Shown: piece by piece, positions 7,664-15,402 of the stretch | How the letters are laid out: every line of letters starts with the position of its first letter | Position numbering within the stretch: the stretch's first letter is position 1 | Assembly: GCA_050260275.1 (NCBI GenBank) | Contig: JBLNBX010000215.1 | Location: forward strand, 1 to 23,811 | Direction of reading: 5' to 3' | DNA length: 23,811 nt | Origin: DATMXS01 sp050260275 | GTDB taxonomy: Bacteria; Acidobacteriota; Terriglobia; Bryobacterales; Bryobacteraceae | Made by a program: the position numbers and the translations under genes | The notes under the pieces: generated by a model | Database searches by the model: none | What the model was told of the DNA's origin: nothing | Seen by the model: the letters and a program-made list of their open reading frames with translations, nothing else

Positions 7664-8200
7664 CTACGAGTCTCGCGCGGGCCGCGCCACGGCGATGTAG
7701 CCGAGGTTGCGGTATAGCTGGCGGTAGTCGAGCCCGAAACCCACGACGAAGCGGTCGGGGATCTCGAAGCAGCGGAACTCAACTGGAACCAGCACGATCC
7801 GGCGAGACGTGCGGTCCAGCAGCGTGCAGACGGCCAGCGAGTTGGGGCCGCGCGCGGCGAGGTTCTGAAGGAGGTAGCGCGCCGTGAATCCGGTGTCGAT
7901 GATGTCCTCGACCAGCAGGACGTCCTCGCCCTCGATGCTCTCATCGAGGTCCTTGGAGATCCGTACAACGCCAGGAGAAGAAGCCTTCGTCGAGAAGCTG
8001 GAGATCGACAGGAAATCAATCTTGACGGGAATATCGATCGCGCGCGCCAGCGCCGTGAGGAAAAACACCGAGCCCTTGAGAACACCGATCAGCTTCAGTT
8101 CGCGCCCGCGATACCGCTCGGAGATTTCGGCTGCCACCTCGCGAATGCGCGCCTGCACCTGCTCTTCGGTAAAAAGAATCCTTTCGATCTCGAGACCCAT
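7664..8200 (-). CDS. hpt: Hypoxanthine phosphoribosyltransferase
   Basis: This enzyme salvages purines by joining hypoxanthine (and usually guanine) to PRPP, forming IMP or GMP. The 178-residue length is typical. Visible motifs are the LKGS pyrophosphate loop at 41-44, the flexible-loop region around SSFSTKASS (67-75), the PRPP-binding VLLVEDIIDTG at 94-104, and the C-terminal DRFVVGFGLDYRQLYRNLGYIAV that forms the base-binding and hood region. The ATG at 8200 lies seven bases after the stop of the kinase-like/nuclease-like gene, so the two are probably cotranscribed. In many bacteria hpt lies by tilS and ftsH; that context is absent here. Confidence 0.95.
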   Translation of the reverse strand: MGLEIERILFTEEQVQARIREVAAEISERYRGRELKLIGVLKGSVFFLTALARAIDIPVKIDFLSISSFSTKASSPGVVRISKDLDESIEGEDVLLVEDIIDTGFTARYLLQNLAARGPNSLAVCTLLDRTSRRIVLVPVEFRCFEIPDRFVVGFGLDYRQLYRNLGYIAVARPARDS

Positions 8201-8207
8201 AGCGCCG

Positions 8208-9161
8208 CTACAACCTGATGGTACGCTCCGCCAGGCCGTACTTGAAGATGAGGTTCTCGATGTCCTTCTGGTAGAAGACCTGCACGTTGATGTGCGGATA
8301 GATGGCTCGCAGCATTTTCACCTTGCGGTTTTTCCTGGTGACGAGCGACTGCTTCATGGTGGTTAGCTCTACGTAGAGGTCGAACTCGGGCAGGTAGAAG
8401 TCCGGCGTGAAGGCCTCAAGGACGCGGCCTTCCTTGTCCCACTTGATGGCGAAGCTGCGCGGTTCGTACTCCCAGGCTATGCGGTAGAAGTCGAGCAGGT
8501 TGGCGAAGGTCTCCTCGCTCGGGTGGGAGAACGGCTTGCGCCGGATTTCGGCCTTGCCGGGCACCTCGATGCCGTACTTCGAGAGCTTCAGGCGGGCCTG
8601 GAACTGGACGTGGGCCTCGGCTTGCGGCGAAAGCAGGCCCAGCTCGGTGAGCCCGCGCAGTTCCGCGGCGTCGCGGATGAGGGCGGCCACCTGCTCGGCA
8701 TCGAGGACCTCGGTGTTGAGAACGAGGTCGAAGGCTTGCGGAGGCGGCCAGACACGGCCGAACCGGCGCTTGCGAAGAGCGCGCGCCTCCGCCTCGAGGC
8801 TCTTGAGGAGCGCGGCCGCCGCGGGGCGGTCGAGGCGGTTTTCGAGCATCACGATGCCGATCCGGCGGGACTCGGGAGCGACGATCTGGACTCGCAGCGC
8901 GGTCGGGAAATCTTTGAACAGAAACTCGCAGCCATCGGCCGAGATCACGAGGTGATGCGCCGTTGCGAGGTGGGCGACTATCGACGTCACGGCTGGCGCA
9001 AAGGCTTTGTCGGGGATGTGCGCGTCGCGGCCGAACTCCTCTTCAAGCAGGGCGCGCAGCCGTGTTTCGGTGATCAGCTCGTAATTCAGGGCCTGCGCGG
9101 CCAGACGCGCCGCCTCCTCGTGACGGCAGCCCGGCTGGCCCGAAACTGTGATGAGGGCCAC
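8208..9161 (-). CDS. Cytidylate-kinase-like domain fused to a PD-(D/E)XK-like domain
   Basis: Two domains are visible. Residues 1 to about 165 resemble the cytidylate-kinase-2 type of P-loop protein: VALITVSGQPGCRHEEAARLA is followed by a tyrosine/aspartate-type helix pattern and a possible lid with several Arg residues (LRKRRFGR). The loop reads GQPGCRHEEA and lacks the usual GK[ST], so ATP binding is uncertain. Residues about 210-317 look like a PD-(D/E)XK nuclease fold: a Glu-rich helix (HPSEETFANLLDFY), WEYEPRSF, TPDFYLPEFDLYVELTTMKQ with Asp254 and Glu265, then KNRKVKMLR and a closing VQVFYQKD strand. The expected catalytic Lys is replaced by Thr in ELT, with Lys270 nearby. I chose the GTG at 9161 because GGGGG lies four bases before it; a TTG at 9179 is the alternative. 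Function is unknown. Confidence 0.75.
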   Translation of the reverse strand: MALITVSGQPGCRHEEAARLAAQALNYELITETRLRALLEEEFGRDAHIPDKAFAPAVTSIVAHLATAHHLVISADGCEFLFKDFPTALRVQIVAPESRRIGIVMLENRLDRPAAAALLKSLEAEARALRKRRFGRVWPPPQAFDLVLNTEVLDAEQVAALIRDAAELRGLTELGLLSPQAEAHVQFQARLKLSKYGIEVPGKAEIRRKPFSHPSEETFANLLDFYRIAWEYEPRSFAIKWDKEGRVLEAFTPDFYLPEFDLYVELTTMKQSLVTRKNRKVKMLRAIYPHINVQVFYQKDIENLIFKYGLAERTIRL

Positions 9162-9344
9162 TTTGCCCCCATGATACAAAGCCCGCGTAAAGCCGAGAGC
9201 GGGACGCGAGGCCGCATAGGCCGGTCAGTAAGAGTCCAGCAGGGTTCGGAGCGAATCAGGTGAGGCGCGACACTGAACTGCGGATTCGGAGGTGATCCCG
9301 GCAGTGTGCGCCTTCGGCGGCGCCGGAGGTGCCACAATGGTTCC

Positions 9345-9899
9345 GTGGCCAACTCAGAGCAGGCGCCCGCAACCTACCGGGCCGTCTTCGAAACCAGCAA
9401 GGGCAATTTCACCGTCGAGGTGACGCGCGATTGGGCGCCGCTCGGCGCGGACCGTTTCTACGAGCTCGTGACTTCCGGCGCATTCGATGGAGCGCGGTTC
9501 TTCCGCGTGCTGCCCGGCTTCGTCGTGCAGTTCGGCATTCCGGGCGACCCGGCAGTCGCGCGGAAGTGGCGCGAGGCGCAGATCGCGGACGACAAGGTGA
9601 CGCAGACCAACGCGCGCGGAACGATCACGTTCGCTACCGCCGGCCCGAATACGCGGACAAGCCAGGTGTTCATCAACCTGGCGGACAACAAACCGCTCGA
9701 TCGCATGGGTTTTGCGCCGTTCGGTAGAGTGCCGGAGGGCATGGACGTGGTCGATTCGCTCTACAGCGGGTACGGCGAGGGCGCTCCGCACGGCCGCGGG
9801 CCGGACCAGGGGCGCATACAGTTGCAGGGGAACGCCTATCTCGAAAAGGAGTTCCCGAAGCTCGACTACATCGTGCGCGCGACAATCGCAGAGGATTGA
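9345..9899 (+). CDS. Cyclophilin-type peptidyl-prolyl cis-trans isomerase
   Basis: This protein accelerates proline isomerisation during folding. The cyclophilin core runs through nearly the whole 184 residues: VFETSKGNFTVEV, then the hallmark FFRVLPGFVVQFGIPGD, RGTITFATAGPNTRTSQVFINLADN with the conserved Gln-Val-Phe-Ile, and FAPFGRVPEGMDVVD. There is no signal peptide or membrane segment with this start, so it is predicted to be cytoplasmic. The GTG at 9345 gives VANSEQAPATYRAVFETSKG; a GGAGGT lies 14 bases upstream, farther than usual, so the start is uncertain and the open frame extends to a GTG at 9306. The yceH-family gene follows directly, within three bases, and the pair is divergent from the kinase-like gene. 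Confidence 0.92.
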   Translation: MANSEQAPATYRAVFETSKGNFTVEVTRDWAPLGADRFYELVTSGAFDGARFFRVLPGFVVQFGIPGDPAVARKWREAQIADDKVTQTNARGTITFATAGPNTRTSQVFINLADNKPLDRMGFAPFGRVPEGMDVVDSLYSGYGEGAPHGRGPDQGRIQLQGNAYLEKEFPKLDYIVRATIAED

Positions 9900-9901
9900 A
9901 C

Positions 9902-10546
9902 TTGGAGACGCTCGATGCGGCCGAGGTGCGGGTACTCGGCTCGCTGCTGGAGAAAGACCTGGCGACGCCGGAATACTATCCGATGTCGCTTAACGCCGTA
10001 GTGCTGGCCTGCAACCAGAAGAATAACCGCAACCCGGTTGTGAGCTACGGCGAGGACACGGTGGAGAGGGCGCTCGAAAGCCTGCGGCGCAAACGCCTTG
10101 TGGCTGTGATAACCGGGGCCGGCATGCGCGTGCCGAAGTACCGGCACCTCATCGGCGAGGAACTTAACCTCGGCCGGCGCGAACTGGCGGTGCTCACTGT
10201 GCTTCTGCTGCGCGGGCCTCAAACCATCGGCGAGCTGCGAGACCGCACTGAGCGCATGCATGCGTTCACCGACGCTGGCGAAGTGGAATCGGTGCTCGAA
10301 CATCTGATGGGCCGCGGCGATCAGCCGCTAGTCATCCGCCTGCCGCGCGCTCCGGGGACCAAAGAGCCGCGATACGCGCACTTGCTCGCTGGCGAACCAG
10401 CGGCCACAGCTCCAGCCGCCGTGGCGCCGGAACCTGCGTCGCGCGTGGACCGGCTGACCGCGCTCGAGGCCGAGGTGGGCCGCCTGCGCGAGGAGATAGA
10501 CGACCTGAAACGCCAGTTCGCCAACTTTCGCGCGCAGTTCGAGTAG
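9902..10546 (+). CDS. YceH-family (DUF480) protein
   Basis: This is a member of the DUF480/YceH family, whose fold is two winged-helix domains and whose role is not well established. The N terminus LETLDAAEVRVLGSLLEKDL followed by TPEYYPMSLNAVVLACNQK and NRNPV is diagnostic. A second winged-helix unit runs through GRRELAVLTVLLLRGPQTIGELRDRT and ends with LPRAPGTKEPRYAHLL. An Ala/Pro linker then leads to a C-terminal coiled coil (RLTALEAEVGRLREEIDDLK), common in the family. The TTG at 9902 is chosen because GAGG sits seven bases upstream; a TTG at 9896 overlaps the cyclophilin stop but its spacing to GAGG is too short. Translation is probably coupled to the cyclophilin gene. Confidence 0.9.
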   Translation: METLDAAEVRVLGSLLEKDLATPEYYPMSLNAVVLACNQKNNRNPVVSYGEDTVERALESLRRKRLVAVITGAGMRVPKYRHLIGEELNLGRRELAVLTVLLLRGPQTIGELRDRTERMHAFTDAGEVESVLEHLMGRGDQPLVIRLPRAPGTKEPRYAHLLAGEPAATAPAAVAPEPASRVDRLTALEAEVGRLREEIDDLKRQFANFRAQFE

Positions 10547-10564
10547 AATTTCTTCCTCGTGTGG

Positions 10565-10682
10565 GTAAGCCCGAACGACCCCGCCGTCGACGCCCCGCCT
10601 GAATGCAACGCCATAGCGGCTGGCCTCGCGATTGCTGCCTCATCAGCAGCCTGGACCGGAGAAGTGCGGAGGCCCGGCTTAC
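10565..10682 (+). other. Possible structured leader of the 80-aa membrane protein gene
   Basis: GTAAGCC (10565-10571) is perfectly complementary to GGCTTAC (10676-10682), which abuts the AAGGAGG ribosome-binding site at 10683-10689. The enclosed 104 bases contain a smaller hairpin, GCTGC (10634-10638) with GCAGC (10646-10650). A closing helix next to a ribosome-binding site is a layout seen in cis-regulatory RNAs, but I recognise no riboswitch class and a 7-bp match over this distance can occur by chance. The region also holds any promoter for the downstream gene. Confidence 0.2.
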
Positions 10683-10693
10683 AAGGAGGGGAA

Positions 10694-10936
10694 ATGTCGA
10701 GCTATTCAGGTGGCGAGCGCCGCGAGCGGGACTATGGCGAATCCGCCATCGGCGGAGTGGACCGGTATGTAAGGGGGAAGACCGGCTCCAGCATTCTCCA
10801 CTGGGGGACGCTGGTCGCCATAGGCGCTTCGATCGGCCTGTTCCTGGCAGGCAAGAAGCACGCGGCGCTCTTCGTCGGGCTCTGGGCGCCCACGTTCCAG
10901 TCGCTGCGAGCTAATGCGCGCTGGCACGAACACTGA
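10694..10936 (+). CDS. Small hypothetical membrane protein, 80 aa
   Basis: I do not recognise a named family. The ATG at 10694 is fixed by a very strong AAGGAGG site at 10683-10689; the longer open frame back to 10559 is not used. The first 32 residues are polar and charged (MSSYSGGERRERDYGESAIG), and then LHWGTLVAIGASIGLFLAG and ALFVGLWAPTFQS form one or two short membrane segments around a Lys-Lys-His turn, ending in a polar RANARWHEH tail. It is probably an inner-membrane protein with a cytoplasmic N terminus. A GC-rich hairpin after the stop suggests it is the end of a transcript, perhaps transcribed alone. Confidence 0.75.
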   Translation: MSSYSGGERRERDYGESAIGGVDRYVRGKTGSSILHWGTLVAIGASIGLFLAGKKHAALFVGLWAPTFQSLRANARWHEH

Positions 10937-10951
10937 TAACCGTGGTGAGCG

Positions 10952-10977
10952 AACGGGGCCGGGTGGCTGGCCCCGTT
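10952..10977 (+). terminator. GC-rich hairpin after the 80-aa gene
   Basis: A perfect 9-bp stem, AACGGGGCC and GGCCCCGTT, encloses an eight-base loop and lies 16 bases after the stop at 10936. No T-run follows on the plus strand, so it may act as a pause or RNA-stability element, or a terminator that does not need a U-tract. Confidence 0.5.
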
Positions 10978-11067
10978 ACGTCTGAAAACAGGGCTTGCCG
11001 CCGCACAGCGGTTTCGGAACAGGTCAGCGCCCGAGACCGTCTAAAGTGAGAGGGAGGACTGCGCCCA

Positions 11068-12522
11068 GTGGAGGAATCCCGTCTCAACCGCGCGCTGATA
11101 TACGCCGCGAGCTGGCTCGTGCCTGCTCCGCGCCGGAAGGAATGGCGCGACCGGCGGAACTACGAGGCGTGGAACTGGTGGGCGCTGCTGGCTGAGCGGG
11201 GCGAGCTGACGCCGCGGAGAAAACGCGAGATTTACCGCTTCGCACTGGCGTCCTTCCCCGAAGCCGTGTGGATGCGCTTCGGCCGCGAGGAGACCGCCGC
11301 CGCGGTCCGGCGGTTCTACCGAGGTCCGCTGATGGCGCTGCTGGTTCCGTTGCTCTTCATCGGCGCCACCGCTGCGGCGAGCGGCGGATTTCGAGGCATC
11401 CGAAGTTTTTTGGCGCCGCTTCCATATCCTGATGCGGAGCAACTCGTCGTAGTGACCCAGCAGGACTCGATGGGAAGCACGCAATCCGTGCCGCAGCATG
11501 CGTTCGCGGTGTGGCGCGACCAGGCGGAGTCGTTTCAGGGCATCACGGGATTCGTCAGGCGGCGGGCGCAGATCGACGCGCGCCGCTACCGGCTGGCGCC
11601 GGCCGTAACGCCCAACTTCTTCGACGTGCTCGGCGTAAAGGCTGTGCTGGGCAGGACGTTCCGGGCGGGTGATCCGGCGGACGCGGCCGTCATCACGTAC
11701 GATTACTGGACGGAGCTCGGCAAAGACAGCCGGATCGTGGGGCGGACGATCCAACTCGACGGGCAGCCGGCAACGGTGATAGGTGTTCTCCCCAGGCGCT
11801 TCGAATTGCTCTCCGGCGCAATTGCGTTCAGACAGATGGAGGTGAACCAGCCCTGGCGGCGGTTTCTGATCTCAGCGATAGCGCGCCTGAAACCGGGAGT
11901 ATCGATTGCCTCGGCCGAACGCGAGATGCTGGACCTGCTCAAGAGCAACGAAGTGCGCTACTCGCAGGCGCCGAAGCTGACGGCGCTCAACGTGCAGCGG
12001 TTCACCCCGCTGCTGTGGTATGCGGCCGGGCTTGTGTTCGCGGTGGCGATCGGCATCGGGATGGTCCAGGTCCGCAAACCCCATTTCGCGGTTTCGCACG
12101 GGTCTCGCTCCAGAGTGCGCTACTGGGCTTTCTTCTCCGGCAAGACGCTGCTGCTGCTGGCTGCGATGATGCTGGCCTGGATCGAACTGGCTGAAGCGAT
12201 ACAGTTCCGGTACGGCTCGGGGGTCATGCGCGACCTGGTCGGCGGCCTCGCGCTGGCCCTCGCGTTAATACTCGCGGGCGCGTGCGCGGTCTACTGGTCG
12301 TTTTACGACCAGCGTTCGCGCTGCCCGGAGTGCCTGGAGCGGCTGTCCCTGCCCGTGACGATCGGTTCGTGGAGCAGCCCGCTGCTGGACCCCGTCACGA
12401 CGGAGATGGTCTGCGGGCGCGGGCACGGCGCGCTGTGCCTGCCCGAAACGCACTCGAGTTCGAGCGACCGGGAGCGGTGGACGGAACTCGACGAAAGCTG
12501 GCGGGAGCTGTTCACCAAGTAG
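11068..12522 (+). CDS. Membrane protein: MacB-like periplasmic core fused to C-terminal zinc ribbon
   Basis: The 484-residue product begins with an about 85-residue Arg/Trp-rich cytoplasmic segment (LVPAPRRKEWRDRR), like that of the acidobacterial orphan permeases. A membrane helix at about 87-107 is followed by a MacB-type periplasmic core (about 120-310: PYPDAEQLVVVTQ, TPNFFDVLGVKAVLGRTF, GRTIQLDGQPATVIGVLP). Further helices lie near 316-334, 358-375 and 388-412. In place of the usual FtsX permease domains there is a soluble tail with Cys419, Cys422, Cys449 and Cys457 around CPECLERL and CGRGHGALC, a likely zinc ribbon, ending WTELDESWRELF. The GTG at 11068 has GGGAGG ten bases upstream. 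No ATPase is adjacent. It is unlikely to transport by itself; a regulatory or scaffolding role is possible. Confidence 0.8.
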   Translation: MEESRLNRALIYAASWLVPAPRRKEWRDRRNYEAWNWWALLAERGELTPRRKREIYRFALASFPEAVWMRFGREETAAAVRRFYRGPLMALLVPLLFIGATAAASGGFRGIRSFLAPLPYPDAEQLVVVTQQDSMGSTQSVPQHAFAVWRDQAESFQGITGFVRRRAQIDARRYRLAPAVTPNFFDVLGVKAVLGRTFRAGDPADAAVITYDYWTELGKDSRIVGRTIQLDGQPATVIGVLPRRFELLSGAIAFRQMEVNQPWRRFLISAIARLKPGVSIASAEREMLDLLKSNEVRYSQAPKLTALNVQRFTPLLWYAAGLVFAVAIGIGMVQVRKPHFAVSHGSRSRVRYWAFFSGKTLLLLAAMMLAWIELAEAIQFRYGSGVMRDLVGGLALALALILAGACAVYWSFYDQRSRCPECLERLSLPVTIGSWSSPLLDPVTTEMVCGRGHGALCLPETHSSSSDRERWTELDESWRELFTK

Positions 12523-12537
12523 CGCGTCCACGCGGCC

Positions 12538-13896
12538 CTACTGAGGCGTGACCTCGGTAAAGTTGAAACCGGCCACCTTCATCGCGGGCACCACCATGTC
12601 GAAGGACTCCTCGCCCGAGGCGCGCTCGGCCGGCGTCATGTCCTCAACGTTATTGAGCATCTCGATAAGGCTCTCATTGAACCGGAAGTTGCGCAGCCCG
12701 GCTACTATGCGGCCGTCTTCGATAAGGAACGTGCCGTCACGCGTGAGGCCCGTCATGATCTTCTCGTAGGGGTCAACTTCGCGGATGTACCACACGCGCG
12801 TGAGCAGGATGCCGCGTTGCGTCGAGGCAATCATCTCGTCGAGGCTCGATGTGCCGCCGGAAAACACGATGTTCTCAGGCGCTTCGCCCAGGTCGTTCGG
12901 GACCGGAAAACCGTGACCGGTGGGTTCGGAACCGGCGCGCGAGGCGGCAAGCCGCGAGTAGGGGACATCGCGGACCACGCCCTTCTGCACCAGAGTGAGT
13001 ATCCGCCGGGGCACGCCCTCGCCGTCGAACGGCGGCCCGGACTGCATCGGGTGGTAGACGTCGTCAGCGATGTTGATGTTGTCGCCGAAGACCTTCGTTC
13101 CGACGCGATCGGTCAAGAAGCTGCGCCGGTCGTGGATGGCGGTGGCGCTGAAATCCGGGAACATCTGGCCGAGCAGATCCTGCACGGCGGGCGGCTCCAG
13201 GATGACGGTGTCCCGCCCGGGCGCGATCTCGCGCGGGCGCTCGGACGCGGCGGCTTTCTGCGACGCGCGCCTGGCCAGCGCCAGGGGATCGATGACGTCG
13301 CAGTCCGGCGAGCTCTGCTTTGCCCAGCCGGAGCTGTCGCGCCGCATCATCGTCACCGAAAACGTGGCGTTCGTATCGAAGTAGTAGGCGAATGCGCCGC
13401 GCGAGTTGACCAGCGCCTCGACCGACTCGCTCGTGGAGTATATGCCCGCTGCCGTCTGCGATGCCTCGTTGGCAATCGCGATCACACCCGCGACGGCATC
13501 GGCGCGTTCCGCGGGCGTGAGCTGAGCAGTCGAAGGACAGAAGCGGTCCACGTCTCGGTACTCCGCGGGAGGAGCGACGGGGAGCAGTTCGGGGTCGGGT
13601 TCGCGCGCCTTCGCCAGGGCGACAGCGCGTTCGGCGGCGGCGCGGATGCCGGCCTCGTCAAGCCGGTTCGTCGAGGCGCGCGCGGTGCGGCGGTCCACAA
13701 CGGCCCGGATCGATATGTGACGGCGGCGCTCGGACACGTTCTGGTGTATCGAGTTCTCGGCGAAACGCGTCAGCGACGAGCCGTGCGCCGCGGCCAGCAC
13801 CTCGAGTTCGGAGGCGCCGGACGCGCGCGCGGCGCTCCAGGCTATGTCGAACAGGCGCCGGCATTCATCGCGCGTTAGGATTTCCGATTCGCCCAT
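12538..13896 (-). CDS. tldE: TldE/PmbA-family metalloprotease subunit
   Basis: This is the non-catalytic partner (PmbA/TldE) of the TldD-TldE protease, which in E. coli trims leader peptides and unfolded peptides in the cytoplasm. The ATG at 13896, five bases after the tldD stop, gives MGESEILTRDECRRLF and a 452-residue product of typical length; the open frame runs on upstream inside tldD but that part is not protein-like for the family. Recognisable stretches are VLAAAHGSSLTRFAENSIHQN near the N terminus, DRVGTKVFGDNINIADD, and the C-terminal NVVFSGG-type and LTRVWYIREVDPYEKIMTGLTRD segments. No HExxxH is present, as expected. It converges on the MacB-like gene with 15 bases between stops. 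Confidence 0.92.
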   Translation of the reverse strand: MGESEILTRDECRRLFDIAWSAARASGASELEVLAAAHGSSLTRFAENSIHQNVSERRRHISIRAVVDRRTARASTNRLDEAGIRAAAERAVALAKAREPDPELLPVAPPAEYRDVDRFCPSTAQLTPAERADAVAGVIAIANEASQTAAGIYSTSESVEALVNSRGAFAYYFDTNATFSVTMMRRDSSGWAKQSSPDCDVIDPLALARRASQKAAASERPREIAPGRDTVILEPPAVQDLLGQMFPDFSATAIHDRRSFLTDRVGTKVFGDNINIADDVYHPMQSGPPFDGEGVPRRILTLVQKGVVRDVPYSRLAASRAGSEPTGHGFPVPNDLGEAPENIVFSGGTSSLDEMIASTQRGILLTRVWYIREVDPYEKIMTGLTRDGTFLIEDGRIVAGLRNFRFNESLIEMLNNVEDMTPAERASGEESFDMVVPAMKVAGFNFTEVTPQ

Positions 13897-13901
13897 GTGT
13901 G

Positions 13902-15353
13902 TTACCCCGAGTACGCAGAACCGATCCTGACGTTGCGGAAGCGGGCGGGGCTTGCGCCATGCCCGGTTCCCATCACCTGCTCGGGCTGGCCTTTGCCGCA
14001 GTTCGGCGTGCCCCACAGAGTCCAATGATCGCGGCCCGCAATGGCCGTGCAGGAATTCCAGAACTCCGTCGATACCCCGCTGTAGCTGGGGTTCTTGAGC
14101 ATCCGCACCCGCTTGCCGCCGCGCAGTTCCCAACCGATTTCGCAGCCGAACTGGAAGTTGTAGCGGCGGTCGTCGATAGACCAGCTCTTGTTAGTCTCCA
14201 TGTAAATGCCGTCGCAGTCGAACACCTCTTCGATGGACTGCTCGCCCGGTAGCAGGCTGATGTTGGTCATGCGGACGATGGGCACGCGCGCCCATCCATC
14301 CGCACGCATGCAGCCGTTCGAGCGCGGCTTTCCGATCCGCGCGGCCGTCTCGCGCGACATCAGGTAACCCGTGAACAGCCCGCCTTGAATGACATTGATC
14401 CGCTGCGCCGGCACGCCCTCGTCGTCGAAGGCGAACGTACCGAGCCCCGGGCCATGCTCGATGCGGGCGTCGGCTACTACGTTGACGATGTCCGAGCCGT
14501 ATTTGAGATTTCCGAGCTTGTCGAGCGTGAGGAAGCTCATGCCGGCGAAGTTGGCCTCGGAGCCGAGAACGCGATCGAGTTCGATGGGGTGGCCTATGGA
14601 CTCATGAATCTGCAACGCGAGCTGGGAGCTGTCGAGAATCAGATCGCAGCGGCATTCGGGGCACTGCGCGGCCGAGTGGAGTGCAACAGCTTCCGAGGCG
14701 ACGCGAGGCGCGGCCCCGAGCAGATCCAGTTCGCCGATCAGCTCGTAGCCCTTGAGCTGGAATTGCCCGCCGAACGAGTTCGGATACGAACGGCGCTGGA
14801 TCTCGTCCTCGCGAAAGCTGGTGGCCGTGTAGCCCGCGCCGGACCACGTCCGGGTCTGGCGGATGCTGCTTCCGAGCGTGGAGGCGAACACCTGGCGCTC
14901 GCGCACAAAGTCCATCGACGCTTCGGCGAGCGTTACGCCTTGTTCGCGCCGCAGCGCGGCGTCGATGGCGAGCAGCAGCCCGAGGTTGTCTTCGACAGGC
15001 ACGCTGAACGGATCGACGGCGCAGGGCGACTCCCATTCCGCTTCGTACTTGTCCTCAGGCGCGAGCACTACAGGCGTCTTGCGCGCGCGTGCGCTCGCCC
15101 GCGCTATATCGAATGCAAGGGAGGCGCAGACCTCGAGGCCCGCGGAGGAGAGGTCGTCCGTTGCCGCGAAGCCCCAGCTTCCTTCGAAGAGAACTCGTAT
15201 GCCCACGCCGGCGGATTCGGAGCTCGCGAGGCCGCTGATCTTGCCGTTCTTCGTGGAGACGTGGCGCGTACGTGTTTCCACGGCGCGGACGTCGGCATAA
15301 TCGGGCTTGCGGCGGGCGGCGACATCCAACGCCTCCGCGGCAATGCGAATCAT
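13902..15353 (-). CDS. tldD: TldD-family metalloprotease subunit
   Basis: TldD is the catalytic subunit of the TldD-TldE zinc protease. The 483-residue product carries the HExxxH signature as IHESIGHPIELDR in mid-protein, and the C-terminal CGKGQPEQVMGTGHG that contributes a further Cys ligand. Other family stretches are the N-terminal YADVRAVETRTRHVSTKNG and the TAARIGKPRSNGCMRADGW region. I chose the ATG at 15353 because it gives MIRIAAEALDVAARRKPDYA; upstream codons to 15446 are not family-like. It follows the GMC oxidoreductase by 49 bases and precedes tldE by five, so the protease pair is probably part of the same transcript. TldD/TldE substrates here are unknown; in other bacteria they include modified peptides. 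Confidence 0.93.
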   Translation of the reverse strand: MIRIAAEALDVAARRKPDYADVRAVETRTRHVSTKNGKISGLASSESAGVGIRVLFEGSWGFAATDDLSSAGLEVCASLAFDIARASARARKTPVVLAPEDKYEAEWESPCAVDPFSVPVEDNLGLLLAIDAALRREQGVTLAEASMDFVRERQVFASTLGSSIRQTRTWSGAGYTATSFREDEIQRRSYPNSFGGQFQLKGYELIGELDLLGAAPRVASEAVALHSAAQCPECRCDLILDSSQLALQIHESIGHPIELDRVLGSEANFAGMSFLTLDKLGNLKYGSDIVNVVADARIEHGPGLGTFAFDDEGVPAQRINVIQGGLFTGYLMSRETAARIGKPRSNGCMRADGWARVPIVRMTNISLLPGEQSIEEVFDCDGIYMETNKSWSIDDRRYNFQFGCEIGWELRGGKRVRMLKNPSYSGVSTEFWNSCTAIAGRDHWTLWGTPNCGKGQPEQVMGTGHGASPARFRNVRIGSAYSG

Positions 15354-15402
15354 GACTTGATTGTAGGGGAGTGCAGCTTCCGATTGGAGCGTCCCGCCGG
15401 CG

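Noticed and set aside
10559..10693. Upstream extension of the 80-aa protein to an alternative start at 10559
   Set aside because: The ATG at 10694 has a near-perfect ribosome-binding site, and the extension is unlike a normal N terminus.
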